Assembly (NCBI GenBank): GCA_026994795.1
Contig: JALWQB010000272.1
Coordinates: 1 to 33,530 of the forward strand
Source: Deltaproteobacteria bacterium
Lineage (GTDB): Bacteria > Desulfobacterota > Dissulfuribacteria > Dissulfuribacterales > Dissulfuribacteraceae
DNA: 33,530 nucleotides
Direction of reading: 5' to 3'
Both the position numbers and the translations under genes were made by a program. The notes below the pieces were generated by a model. The model was not told where the DNA came from and made no database searches. It saw nothing but the letters and a program-made list of their open reading frames with translations. This document shows positions 7,719-16,004 of this stretch, one piece after another; positions within the stretch are counted from its first letter, which is position 1; every line of letters starts with the position of its first letter.

Positions 7719-8987
7719 ATGGACATGCTTTCACAAAATGCCAGAATATTAATTATTGGAGCGGGTAGTGGAAGAGATATTACAGCTTGTATCCTTTTAA
7801 AAGAATTTATTACTTCTCTAAATACCCAACTAGTTGATATAGCAGGTTTTCTTACTCCTTGGTCACTTCATTTTTTTAATAATCAAATTGAAAAAACCAT
7901 AAATAAGATACCTGTAGAAAAATATGTTAAATTTTATCCAGCTAAGAGACGAGCTTTACAGACTTTTTTTGAGCCGTTATTAATAAAATATAATGATAAG
8001 TTTGGATTAGGAATCAATAATGTGTTTTTATTTTCTTTACAGTACGGAACTGATAGGTTAAAAAAAGATATCTATGAATTAGTAACTACAAGGAGATATG
8101 ACGCTATTTTTGTAATTGATGTGGGAGGTGATATTCTTGCTGATAAAAACGATTTTAGTACTATTTTAACTCCTATAGTAGACCTTGCCTGTCTTGAAAT
8201 TGTATCAGAATTATCTTATTCTTGTTCAATATATTTAGCAGTATTAATGCCGGGTGTATGTGGAGAGATACCATTACACAGAATTGATGAAATTATTAAT
8301 GAAACAAAAAAGAACAATTCTTTAATTGATATTATTACTTTTAATAAGTTAGCTACCGGGTTTAAAAAATATGTTAAAATTAACAATGAAATTAATCAAC
8401 AAACTAAATCATATAGCCATACTGAAAAAATAATAAGAGAAATTACTGAAAAAGAAATATCTACAAATATAAGGCTACTATATAAAAAAGAATATCAGAT
8501 TAATAATATGGCATGGAAAATATACTTTCCTGTACAACTTGGAGAAAAATATTATAGGAGTATTTATCTGTTTGATCTTAAATCTTTTAAATTACATCGT
8601 AATCAAATAAAAATGAGATATAATTCAATTATAGAAGGATTTATGCGAAATAAACTACTTGGTGCTTGTGGAACTGAAGTAGATTTATCTGAAGTTCTTT
8701 TGCCTTTTAATAAAGAACCATCTATTGATAATACTGTATTTTTATTGAGTCCATGTTGTCATACGACTATAGATCAAAGGGAAGCTATACTTAACTATGG
8801 ATTAGAATATATTAAAAGAAGAAATATTAATAATATATTAGTATGTATGAAGGATATATCCCTTTTCAAAGGGGAGATTTCATCAACTGCTTATGAGTTT
8901 GGAAATGACTTTTTATTCATAACTAATAGATTAGAACATGAAAAAATAGCATATGATTTATATGAATCATATATCAAATTGAAATAA
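7719..8987 (+). CDS. DUF1152-like protein
   Basis: This 422-residue protein has an N-terminal Rossmann-like glycine turn (ILIIGAGSGRD, near residue 10) and the DUF1152 landmarks VIDVGGDIL, LTPIVDLACLE and a PGVCGE turn. DUF1152 proteins are uncharacterised; a nucleotide or dinucleotide ligand is plausible from the glycine turn but unproven. The C-terminal third beyond about residue 270 has no resemblance I recognise. The start is five bases after the NAD synthase-like gene, so the three genes are a unit. After it, 135 AT-rich bases separate it from the next gene. Confidence 0.65.
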   Translation: MDMLSQNARILIIGAGSGRDITACILLKEFITSLNTQLVDIAGFLTPWSLHFFNNQIEKTINKIPVEKYVKFYPAKRRALQTFFEPLLIKYNDKFGLGINNVFLFSLQYGTDRLKKDIYELVTTRRYDAIFVIDVGGDILADKNDFSTILTPIVDLACLEIVSELSYSCSIYLAVLMPGVCGEIPLHRIDEIINETKKNNSLIDIITFNKLATGFKKYVKINNEINQQTKSYSHTEKIIREITEKEISTNIRLLYKKEYQINNMAWKIYFPVQLGEKYYRSIYLFDLKSFKLHRNQIKMRYNSIIEGFMRNKLLGACGTEVDLSEVLLPFNKEPSIDNTVFLLSPCCHTTIDQREAILNYGLEYIKRRNINNILVCMKDISLFKGEISSTAYEFGNDFLFITNRLEHEKIAYDLYESYIKLK

Positions 8988-9010
8988 TTCTTAAATTAAA
9001 GTTAATCTAT

Positions 9011-9110
9011 TATAATGACTTGATATTATTGTATCTATAATGGTATTTAATCTATTAAAAATTTTTTAGAACTATTTGTTAGTTACTTAAATCAGTTTTA
9101 AGAAAGGGGG
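9011..9110 (+). promoter_or_regulatory. AT-rich leader with promoter-like boxes and a ribosome binding site
   Basis: The 135-base gap before the binding-protein gene is very AT-rich. TATAAT occurs at 9011-9016 and again at 9036-9041, and TTGATA at 9020-9025, but none has a good partner at 16-18 bases. A strong Shine-Dalgarno, AAAGGGGG at 9103-9110, stands 12 bases before the ATG at 9123. An independent promoter here is possible but not convincing. No terminator hairpin was seen after the DUF1152 gene. Confidence 0.3.
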
Positions 9111-9122
9111 ATATAAATAAAA

Positions 9123-10262
9123 ATGAAACGAACATTTTTAAGAGTTATTAGCGCCATTGTTTTAATAGTATTGGTTGGATATTTTATTAATGGATGTAGT
9201 AATTCTAAAGATAACAATACGGCAAAATCCATTTATATTGCTGGTAATATACCTTTAACTGGTCCAATAGCAAGTTTTAGCGGGCAGTATGCCAAAGGGT
9301 TTAAGATGGGAATTGACGAAGCGTGTTCCAGTCTTGGCATTGATGTAAATAGATTTAAAATAGACTTTCAAGATAATGCTGGAAAACCAACAAAAGCAGT
9401 AACTGTTATGCAAAAACAATTTTTAATGAACAAACCTGATGTATATGTATCCGGGACCTCTGGCATGTCAGATGCTATTATTACGGAGATTTCACGCCAT
9501 AAAATTCCTCATTTTTTAGTTTCATTTGATGCATTTATGACGAGAAATAATCCTCTTACCTTTAGAGTTTTACCGAATTTTAAAATAGAAGCTCCTCTTT
9601 TTATTAAATTTATTGAAGAAAATCATGCTAAACGTGTCTTCTTTTTTACCCCTAATCTAAAAGCATATTTAGAACAATCAAATAAACTTATTTTGCCTCA
9701 TTTAAACAAAAACGGCATAGATTATCATCGTGAATTGTTTGAGTTTAACCAAAAAGACTACCGTTCTTTGGCTGCAAAAGCAAACAGATATAATCCTGAT
9801 GTAATTGTTGTTAGTGGTTATGCATTCCATGTATATCCAATTATTAGAGCACTTAGAGAATATCAGCTCATTAATAAAGCAAAAGTTATTTGTACTCTTG
9901 ATTATATAGATTTACTTCATAATAAGACTTCAAAAGATGAACTGAAAAATATTGCATTTACATCACCTGAATGTGAGATTCCAGGAAAGGTAAAAGAATT
10001 TGATAATTGGCGGAAAAGATTTAAGAAAAAGTATGGAAAAGAACCTAGTTATGTTGATGCTTATGCGTATGATACTGCCCGTATTCTCGTAATGGCATTT
10101 AGCAAGGCACGAACTATTGATGAACATAGCATAAGGAGTGTACTGCCTTTTGATGGCATTGTCGGTAGAATTGACCTTGATAAAGAAAGAGATTTAAAAT
10201 CTACCCTTCTAATTGGCTATTTAAATAGCAAAGGCATTGTTGTTGAATGGAATAAAAAATAA
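9123..10262 (+). CDS. Liv-type substrate-binding lipoprotein
   Basis: This 379-residue protein has a lipoprotein signal (hydrophobic stretch to residue 20, lipobox FINGC with C25). It is followed by a type I periplasmic binding fold: IYIAGNIPLTGPIASF, DNAGKPTKA, a DVYVSGTSG segment and YVDAYAYDTARILVMA, all typical of LivJ/LivK-like proteins. The residue after Cys is Ser, so inner-membrane retention by an Asp+2 rule is not expected. It is the only binding protein in the window and probably serves LivHMGF. It lies only 17 bases before the kinase-like gene, so a ligand-sensing role feeding that protein is also possible. Confidence 0.88.
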   Translation: MKRTFLRVISAIVLIVLVGYFINGCSNSKDNNTAKSIYIAGNIPLTGPIASFSGQYAKGFKMGIDEACSSLGIDVNRFKIDFQDNAGKPTKAVTVMQKQFLMNKPDVYVSGTSGMSDAIITEISRHKIPHFLVSFDAFMTRNNPLTFRVLPNFKIEAPLFIKFIEENHAKRVFFFTPNLKAYLEQSNKLILPHLNKNGIDYHRELFEFNQKDYRSLAAKANRYNPDVIVVSGYAFHVYPIIRALREYQLINKAKVICTLDYIDLLHNKTSKDELKNIAFTSPECEIPGKVKEFDNWRKRFKKKYGKEPSYVDAYAYDTARILVMAFSKARTIDEHSIRSVLPFDGIVGRIDLDKERDLKSTLLIGYLNSKGIVVEWNKK

Positions 10263-10279
10263 AAAAGGGAGCATGATGA

Positions 10280-12481
10280 ATGAATGCCAAAGAATGGTCA
10301 GAAATCTTTCATGAAATTTCTTTTATGGCCAAAAAGATTAGTTGTTCTGAAGTGCAGCCAAAGGGAAAAGAATGTATTATAACCTTAAACGAAAATATGG
10401 ATTTTGAACAATATAAAGGAGAAAATTGGTACGATGTTTTTATTCCACTAATAAAAAAGATAATAAATAGCTGTCATTGGATAGCGTTAGGTTTTTTTGA
10501 ATATGACGGCCCACAAATAAATAGGCATTGGCTATATTTTATCAAAGAACGTAATAGCCAAAAAGAATTTCTCCTTAGTTTGATCGGTAGAAAAAATTTT
10601 TTTGATGACTATTTAAAAGACAAGATTATTTTATCTGAGCCACTATCTCAAGTGATTCGAAAGAAAATAGACTTACAATATAATATACCACTTATTATTC
10701 AGTTAAAAAAGGGAGACACTTTTATAGGACATTGTAATGACAAAAATTATTTTTTGTATGACTGTAGTGATTTTTTTAAATCTCTACAACGTCAAGTAAA
10801 ATTAAATATACCTAACAAAACGGAGATTGATAATAGAACTAATATAGACTTTGTTGATTTTGATAATAAGGAAAATTTAAAAAAGGCAAAAGAGTATATT
10901 GAAAATCTTGATAAACAGTCACATACTTTTAACAATAAGCAACTTCTTCTTTTTTCTAATAATGATAGGCAAGAAATTTCTCTTGACGACCACGATGTTC
11001 AAAAAAGAATAAGCAATTATTTGACCATGATGTACGATTTAAGTGGTACTGATACTTCTCTAATTTTTACTTATCCTGCATGGCGTCCTCACGGAGAAGA
11101 ACGTCGTTTTGTTAGTATAGCATTTATAGCATATTTTAAGGATAGAAGTTTACCTTTAGATGATTTAGATAATATTGTGACTGCATTAGACTTGGGATGT
11201 ACAAATCTATCTCTATTTATTTTTAATTTTCTTAATAAAGAAATAAAGAAACATTCTATAAAAGCAGCAATTGCAGCCATCATGTCCCGTAATATGTCCC
11301 ACAATATTGGAAGTCATGTGCTGGCAAAAGTTTCAGGGGCAAACCTCAAAGACGAAGAGTGGAAAGAATGGGGGCGCGATTTTCAAATACTTTCTCAATA
11401 TCTCCAACAAAGACAGGATTTTATTGCTCAGATAGCAACAGAGTGGCCAAGTTGGACATATCCTACTTGGCTCATGAAAGACCTTATGCGATGGTTTTTA
11501 TCACAGAAACATATATTGAATTACATCGCGAGCGCAGAAGATTTGCGAGCACACATATATAGCAGCGAACCAGAGCAAGAGAGCACATTTATTAATAAAA
11601 AACAAGATATTAGGCTGCATGTATTCAAGTCTTGTAAAGAACTATGGGACGAAAAGGTATGGAAAATAAAAAGCAAGGAGAATGAATCTGGTCAATTTAA
11701 AGGCAGTGGCGTTGACCAGTGGCAGGAGAGGATAAATCAAATCTGTCCAAGGGCATGTAATACCTGCCAACTAAAGGACAATAAACATTGTTCTAATCAG
11801 GAAAAGACAATAAGGCATACGCTACTTTTTACCGGGAAAGATGAACAATGTTGTTGTCTTGACGAAGACATACAGCTTGCCATACCAGGAGGGATAATAG
11901 GATATCATGCATTTTACACCATTCTTGAAAATGTAATCCGTAATGGCGCAAAACATTCATTTACAAAAATGAAGCAATTAAAGAAAGAATGGAATGAGAA
12001 AAAATTTGAAAGTAGTTCAATTAAAAAAAATATAGAAAAACGGCTTAAGATTGCCTTTGGGGAAGACATGGAAGATATTCATATGGATGTAATTATAGAA
12101 TTTCTGGATGAAGATGAATATCTCGATAATAATGATACTAATACTCAATTAAAAGAAAAACAATACTATAGGATAAGAGTTTATGATAATGTGAGCTTTT
12201 TGGGAGATAAAGAAATAGAAGAAATGAATAATAACTTTCGCCAAGATATTATCACAGAAACTGGAGAGCTTAAAAAAGGCAACTGGGGGCTTGCTGAGAT
12301 GAAAATATCTGCCGGTTATTTGCAAAAAAGAGGACTATCAGAGATTGGAATGGGCAGAGAGGCGATCACATCAGGTGATGATTTTATCATAAGAGCCACT
12401 ATTTCGCCCTTGGGGACTCTCGCCTATGAATTTAGAATTCCAAAGCCCAAAGAGGTGGGAATAGTATGCTTGGAGGATTAA
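10280..12481 (+). CDS. Soluble histidine-kinase-like ATPase with four-cysteine cluster
   Basis: This is a 733-residue cytoplasmic protein with no membrane segment. The N-terminal 320 residues are unrecognised. A kinase-type H-box follows (IMSRNMSHNIGSH; H341 or H346). The C-terminal GHKL ATPase has N-box residues around E550, N551 and N555 and a late WGLAEMKISAGYL. The G1 motif reads YDNVSF, lacking the usual glycine, so nucleotide binding or turnover may be altered. Between helix and ATPase lies C489-x3-C-x2-C-x7-C504, a plausible metal or Fe-S site, with three consecutive cysteines at 524-526. GGGAGCATG upstream supports the start. It could phosphorylate the receiver proteins nearby. Confidence 0.75.
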   Translation: MNAKEWSEIFHEISFMAKKISCSEVQPKGKECIITLNENMDFEQYKGENWYDVFIPLIKKIINSCHWIALGFFEYDGPQINRHWLYFIKERNSQKEFLLSLIGRKNFFDDYLKDKIILSEPLSQVIRKKIDLQYNIPLIIQLKKGDTFIGHCNDKNYFLYDCSDFFKSLQRQVKLNIPNKTEIDNRTNIDFVDFDNKENLKKAKEYIENLDKQSHTFNNKQLLLFSNNDRQEISLDDHDVQKRISNYLTMMYDLSGTDTSLIFTYPAWRPHGEERRFVSIAFIAYFKDRSLPLDDLDNIVTALDLGCTNLSLFIFNFLNKEIKKHSIKAAIAAIMSRNMSHNIGSHVLAKVSGANLKDEEWKEWGRDFQILSQYLQQRQDFIAQIATEWPSWTYPTWLMKDLMRWFLSQKHILNYIASAEDLRAHIYSSEPEQESTFINKKQDIRLHVFKSCKELWDEKVWKIKSKENESGQFKGSGVDQWQERINQICPRACNTCQLKDNKHCSNQEKTIRHTLLFTGKDEQCCCLDEDIQLAIPGGIIGYHAFYTILENVIRNGAKHSFTKMKQLKKEWNEKKFESSSIKKNIEKRLKIAFGEDMEDIHMDVIIEFLDEDEYLDNNDTNTQLKEKQYYRIRVYDNVSFLGDKEIEEMNNNFRQDIITETGELKKGNWGLAEMKISAGYLQKRGLSEIGMGREAITSGDDFIIRATISPLGTLAYEFRIPKPKEVGIVCLED

Positions 12482-12514
12482 AAAGGCCTTTAATTAGCAT
12501 TCAGACCTTTTTAA
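12478..12514 (+). terminator. AT-rich hairpin after the kinase-like gene
   Basis: TTAAAAAGG at 12478-12486 and CCTTTTTAA at 12506-12514 are perfect 9-bp inverted arms with a 19-base loop, starting at the stop codon of the kinase-like gene. The right arm holds five T residues. The stem is AT-rich and the loop long, so termination would be weak. It may only attenuate expression of the following genes. Confidence 0.3.
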
Positions 12515-12594
12515 AAGGATTAGAAGGTTGAAACTACTATTAATTGTAATTGATATAAATTTATATTAGGCTTTTTATTTTTCTGGAGGATAAG

Positions 12595-14220
12595 ATGTCT
12601 GTATTGTGTAAGGAACTATGGGAGACAAAAAAAGACAGTCTCAAAAAGGAGTCGATTTTTCTGCTAAAATATGAAAATGAAATTGGAATGAATAAAACAC
12701 CTGAACGTGACTTTGAATTTTTTGTCTTTGTGGACCCAGAAGATGAAGAAAAACGTCCAGATTTTATAAGAGAACTCTATCAGTATTTATGCAAGGATGA
12801 CAATAGCTTTGCTCAACAAGAACATAAGGAAGAACTCAAAAAGTGGTTGCATCTTGCTGATAATGATACTGCTCTTTTGACTCCATTAAATTGGCTAAAG
12901 GTTGCCATTGAAAGGTATCCATACAGATTATTTGTTGTTATTGACTCTGAAAAATGGCAGGATGATAAGGGTTTTTCTCCATTAGATGATGAATTCTGGT
13001 TTACTGATAAAACTCCACCTGAGGATATAACTAACTGGGAAAAAAGCCCTTTCCTTTATAAGAGAATTTGTTGGGTGGAGAGAAAGGAGTTTGAGAACCT
13101 TGATATTAAAATCACTAAAAATTCTGAGAAAAAACAGAAAGATGATGTAAATCTAAAGCAAGAAGAAAAATTTAAATTGTGGCTGTATGTAAGATGGATT
13201 CATCATTTACAGAATAAAATATGTAGCTTAACTGGAAATATTGTTTTAGTTAAAAGATTATTTGATCCTGGAGGAAGCACTGATGACATCTATAATCCTG
13301 TAACACTACCTAAAAATTTACGATTGGACAAATCAAAGAATTTAAAAACAACAAACAAGAAATATAATATCGCCTTTTTAGAAAAAAGAATGTGGAATAC
13401 ATTTAAAATATTATCAACTAAAAAACCTCAATCAAACAATAGCGATAATAAATCAGAGAATTCTATTATAATTATATATGCAAGACACAGAAATTTTTAT
13501 GAGCTTCAGGGAGGTTGGAAAAAAGATGATAATTTTTGGTCACCTTTGTTGCAAAAGAAAACAGATTCACAAAAAAATGTAGTTATATATTCTGAAAATT
13601 TATCTGGTATACTTTCATACTGGAATATGCTAAAAAGTTTAGATGAACAAAATGAGTTAACCTACAATAAGGTTAATTTTGATTTATGGTTAATTGAAAA
13701 TGGATTACTAAATATTTGTATTATTGATGAAAGAGTTCAAGAAAAATATTTTAATATTGAAGCAGCGCCATTGGGAAGAATCTTACAAACAAAAGTATTT
13801 CCAGCTTTTTTCGATCAATCAGGCAAATACGGTCAGATCAGTAAAAGTTCTACCTATGAAATAATATTTAATAGTGACAATTATATGTTACAGTTTTCAT
13901 CCCCCCAAAAAAATAAGTTAATAACAGATTTTTTAACCGAAAATCCGAGAATAGATTGCTTATTAATTCATCAAGGAATTCTTGATAAACTAAAAAGAGA
14001 GAAACATCTTAAAAAAGAGTATTTATTAAAATTAAAGGAGAATATTCCCTTTTTAATTATAACATCGGGTAGAGGAAAAACAAAGGAAATACCCATAGAA
14101 GCAAAATTTGTTCATTTTTCAGAAGTGCACAAGTGCATGTTAAATGAGAGGATAGAAAAGCTTATTTTAACACTTATTATATCAAAACTTATTCAATCAA
14201 AGGAGGAATATGATGTCTAA
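12595..14220 (+). CDS. Unrecognised protein with a C-terminal degenerate receiver-like domain
   Basis: This 541-residue soluble protein matches no family I know. The last 170 residues follow the beta-alpha order of a receiver: LNICIIDERV (372-381), IDCLLIHQGI (453-462), IPFLIITSGRG (484-494) and AKFVHFSEVHK (503-513), then an amphipathic helix. H459 stands about where the phosphoacceptor Asp would be, while T490/S491 are kept, so it looks like a pseudo-receiver. A charged low-complexity stretch (about 275-290) separates it from the N-terminal part. TGGAGGAT supports the start. Its place directly after the kinase-like gene makes a signalling partner likely; this is inference. Confidence 0.5.
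   Translation: MSVLCKELWETKKDSLKKESIFLLKYENEIGMNKTPERDFEFFVFVDPEDEEKRPDFIRELYQYLCKDDNSFAQQEHKEELKKWLHLADNDTALLTPLNWLKVAIERYPYRLFVVIDSEKWQDDKGFSPLDDEFWFTDKTPPEDITNWEKSPFLYKRICWVERKEFENLDIKITKNSEKKQKDDVNLKQEEKFKLWLYVRWIHHLQNKICSLTGNIVLVKRLFDPGGSTDDIYNPVTLPKNLRLDKSKNLKTTNKKYNIAFLEKRMWNTFKILSTKKPQSNNSDNKSENSIIIIYARHRNFYELQGGWKKDDNFWSPLLQKKTDSQKNVVIYSENLSGILSYWNMLKSLDEQNELTYNKVNFDLWLIENGLLNICIIDERVQEKYFNIEAAPLGRILQTKVFPAFFDQSGKYGQISKSSTYEIIFNSDNYMLQFSSPQKNKLITDFLTENPRIDCLLIHQGILDKLKREKHLKKEYLLKLKENIPFLIITSGRGKTKEIPIEAKFVHFSEVHKCMLNERIEKLILTLIISKLIQSKEEYDV
14201..14206 (+). promoter_or_regulatory. Ribosome binding site deciding the next start
   Basis: AGGAGG lies inside the 3' end of the 541-residue gene. 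The next gene has two consecutive ATG codons at 14210 and 14213. The second is at the better six-base spacing, so 14213 is taken as the start. The genes therefore overlap by eight bases. Confidence 0.6.
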
Positions 14221-14764
14221 AGTCAAAATATTAGTATTTGTTATGAAATCAAATAATAAGAAGTTTAAAAATGATGGTATAAGTTTATGTTGTAACGAAA
14301 CGGATGCTTTTGAGAAAAGTTCTGAAAAAGAATTATGGGATACAGTGTTAGAGAATATAGAAGATAAAGATTCTATCAATATAATAGAATATGATGAGTC
14401 TGCTAAATTATTTGTAGAAAGTATTAATAATCACATTGTTATTAAACAAGAAAAAGCAGATAAGCCCTTATGTGAAGTGGACAATTCTTTTGAGAATATT
14501 TTTATATTATTAAGTCATTATTTCTTTGGCGTAGATATAGAGGATGAGCAAGAAAATATTATTCAAATCTTTGAAAAGAATTATAATGATGTGCCTAACT
14601 ACCCCTATTTTCAGAAAAATGAAGATAAACAAAATAATGTATACTTTTCATCTTTTAGATCTGATGATATGTATACAGACGAAAATTCTATAATTTGTTT
14701 TATCTATAACGAAGGCAATAAAGTTACTTGCGAAAATTTATTTAAATTATTACTTAATCAATAG
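14213..14764 (+). CDS. Small acidic protein of unknown function
   Basis: This 183-residue protein is rich in Asp, Glu, Asn and Ile, with a short N-terminal beta strand (KVKILVFVMKS) and no membrane segment or recognisable motif. The centre (FENIFILLSHYFF) is a hydrophobic helix too short and polar-flanked to be a clear membrane span. It overlaps the preceding gene and is followed after 33 bases by another small gene, so it belongs to the same transcript. It may be an adaptor in the relay, but this rests on context only. Confidence 0.6.
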   Translation: MSKVKILVFVMKSNNKKFKNDGISLCCNETDAFEKSSEKELWDTVLENIEDKDSINIIEYDESAKLFVESINNHIVIKQEKADKPLCEVDNSFENIFILLSHYFFGVDIEDEQENIIQIFEKNYNDVPNYPYFQKNEDKQNNVYFSSFRSDDMYTDENSIICFIYNEGNKVTCENLFKLLLNQ

Positions 14765-14797
14765 TAGTTTCAATTACAAAGGAGCATTAAAGCAAAA

Positions 14798-15553
14798 ATG
14801 CAATCCTCTGATAAGTTTGAAAAAATTGGTATCTGGCTAATTTCTAAGGCACTTAAGGAGGCGGCCCATTTTAAGAAGTTTAATTTCGAAACTGAAGATA
14901 TTGTTAATTATAAAACACATAATGGAGACAAAATTATAGTATGCTATATATTTAATAATGATATGAAGGGAAAAACTCTAAAGATAGAGAGTAATACATT
15001 AAAAATTCTCAAAAATAATAATAAAAAAGAAGACTCTATTTTTTGCATTAATATGACAGATAATCCTCAAATTTTTACGCTCCGTCATGGTATTCCAAAT
15101 GGCAATATTGATATGAAGATTGAAGTGTGTGATTATAGCAGTCGTGATACGGATTATCTTGATTGGTGGAAGAGAATATCATTTGTTAATGATATTGAAG
15201 AAGTCTTTAAAATTGGACAAGAGTGGTATAATAATAAAAGAACTCTTCCCACTATTATTACTCTCTTAGTTTCCTTAAAGATTGATTTAATAGGATTAAA
15301 AACGTGCTCAAGCGACCATCAGCATCATTTTATTGAAAGTATATGTGAAACGAAAAGGCTTAATAAAATAAGCAAGTGTATTAAGATGTTGAATAATGTT
15401 GGCTTCTTTGATCAAGATGATAAACTAAAAAACGAAATAGAAAATAAGATAAAATTAATAAAAAGCGAAGAGTGTAAACAAAATGTTTTTGATGAACGCA
15501 TAATAACTCAATTTATTAATAATTTGGTAGAGCGATATTCTAAACTTATTTAG
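14798..15553 (+). CDS. Protein of unknown function in the signalling island
   Basis: This 251-residue soluble protein is preceded by AAAGGAG at 14778-14784, 13 bases before the ATG. The first 120 residues are predicted by eye to be mostly beta strands with short turns. The rest is helical and includes a CSSDHQHHF segment that could bind metal. No family is recognised. It sits between two other small unknowns with no room for a separate promoter, so it is probably co-expressed with the kinase-like protein. Confidence 0.6.
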   Translation: MQSSDKFEKIGIWLISKALKEAAHFKKFNFETEDIVNYKTHNGDKIIVCYIFNNDMKGKTLKIESNTLKILKNNNKKEDSIFCINMTDNPQIFTLRHGIPNGNIDMKIEVCDYSSRDTDYLDWWKRISFVNDIEEVFKIGQEWYNNKRTLPTIITLLVSLKIDLIGLKTCSSDHQHHFIESICETKRLNKISKCIKMLNNVGFFDQDDKLKNEIENKIKLIKSEECKQNVFDERIITQFINNLVERYSKLI

Positions 15554-15557
15554 TTGT

Positions 15558-15992
15558 ATGACTACAAATATACTAACAATGTCTAAATACATTGGTGAGG
15601 CGCTTATGCGCTATTTGGTTTTTGCGCTTGGCTTTAAAAAAAATGAATGCAATATTATCTTGTTTGGAGAATCAAGCGGTCTTTCACGGGATATTTTTAA
15701 AGCTCATCTGTGGCTCATTGATGCATGGAATCATTTCCGTCATGATCCTGAAGGATTTAGAACTGCCTATAAACTGGCAGGTAAGATAAAGTGTTTGTTA
15801 TTATTTTACAAAGTACCTGATGGTTTTCCGGAAGAAGGGGAGTTTTGGTGTAACCCATTAAGCTGTAATCTTGAGCAGAAGATAAAAGAGGTGCTTGAAA
15901 AACCACCTCCTCATAAAACTGATTTTGAAGCACTCATACAAATATGGCCTGAACTGGGAAAAACTTCAGGACACCACCATCATCATCACTGA
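15558..15992 (+). CDS. Small protein ending in a natural hexahistidine tail
   Basis: This 144-residue protein ends ..GKTSGHHHHHH before TGA at 15990-15992, so a His6 tail is encoded by the genome (codons mix CAC and CAT). The body has two hydrophobic strands (NIILFGESSG and KCLLLFYKVPDG) separated by a Trp/His-rich helix; an incomplete alpha/beta receiver-like fold is possible. The ATG at 15558 follows the previous stop by four bases without a ribosome binding site. An internal ATG at 15606 preceded by GGTGAGG is an alternative that would remove 16 residues. The tail may bind Ni, Zn or Cu. Confidence 0.6.
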   Translation: MTTNILTMSKYIGEALMRYLVFALGFKKNECNIILFGESSGLSRDIFKAHLWLIDAWNHFRHDPEGFRTAYKLAGKIKCLLLFYKVPDGFPEEGEFWCNPLSCNLEQKIKEVLEKPPPHKTDFEALIQIWPELGKTSGHHHHHH

Positions 15993-16004
15993 AAGAGGTA
16001 TTTT

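Noticed and set aside
10280-12481. C-x3-C-x2-C in the kinase-like protein as a radical SAM motif
   Set aside because: It lies between an H-box and a GHKL ATPase, with no TIM-barrel pattern or glycine-rich SAM motif.
12528-12558. TTGAAA at 12528-12533 with TGATAT at 12551-12556 as a promoter for the 541-residue gene
   Set aside because: Only three of six -10 bases match, and the AT-rich gap gives many such pairs by chance.
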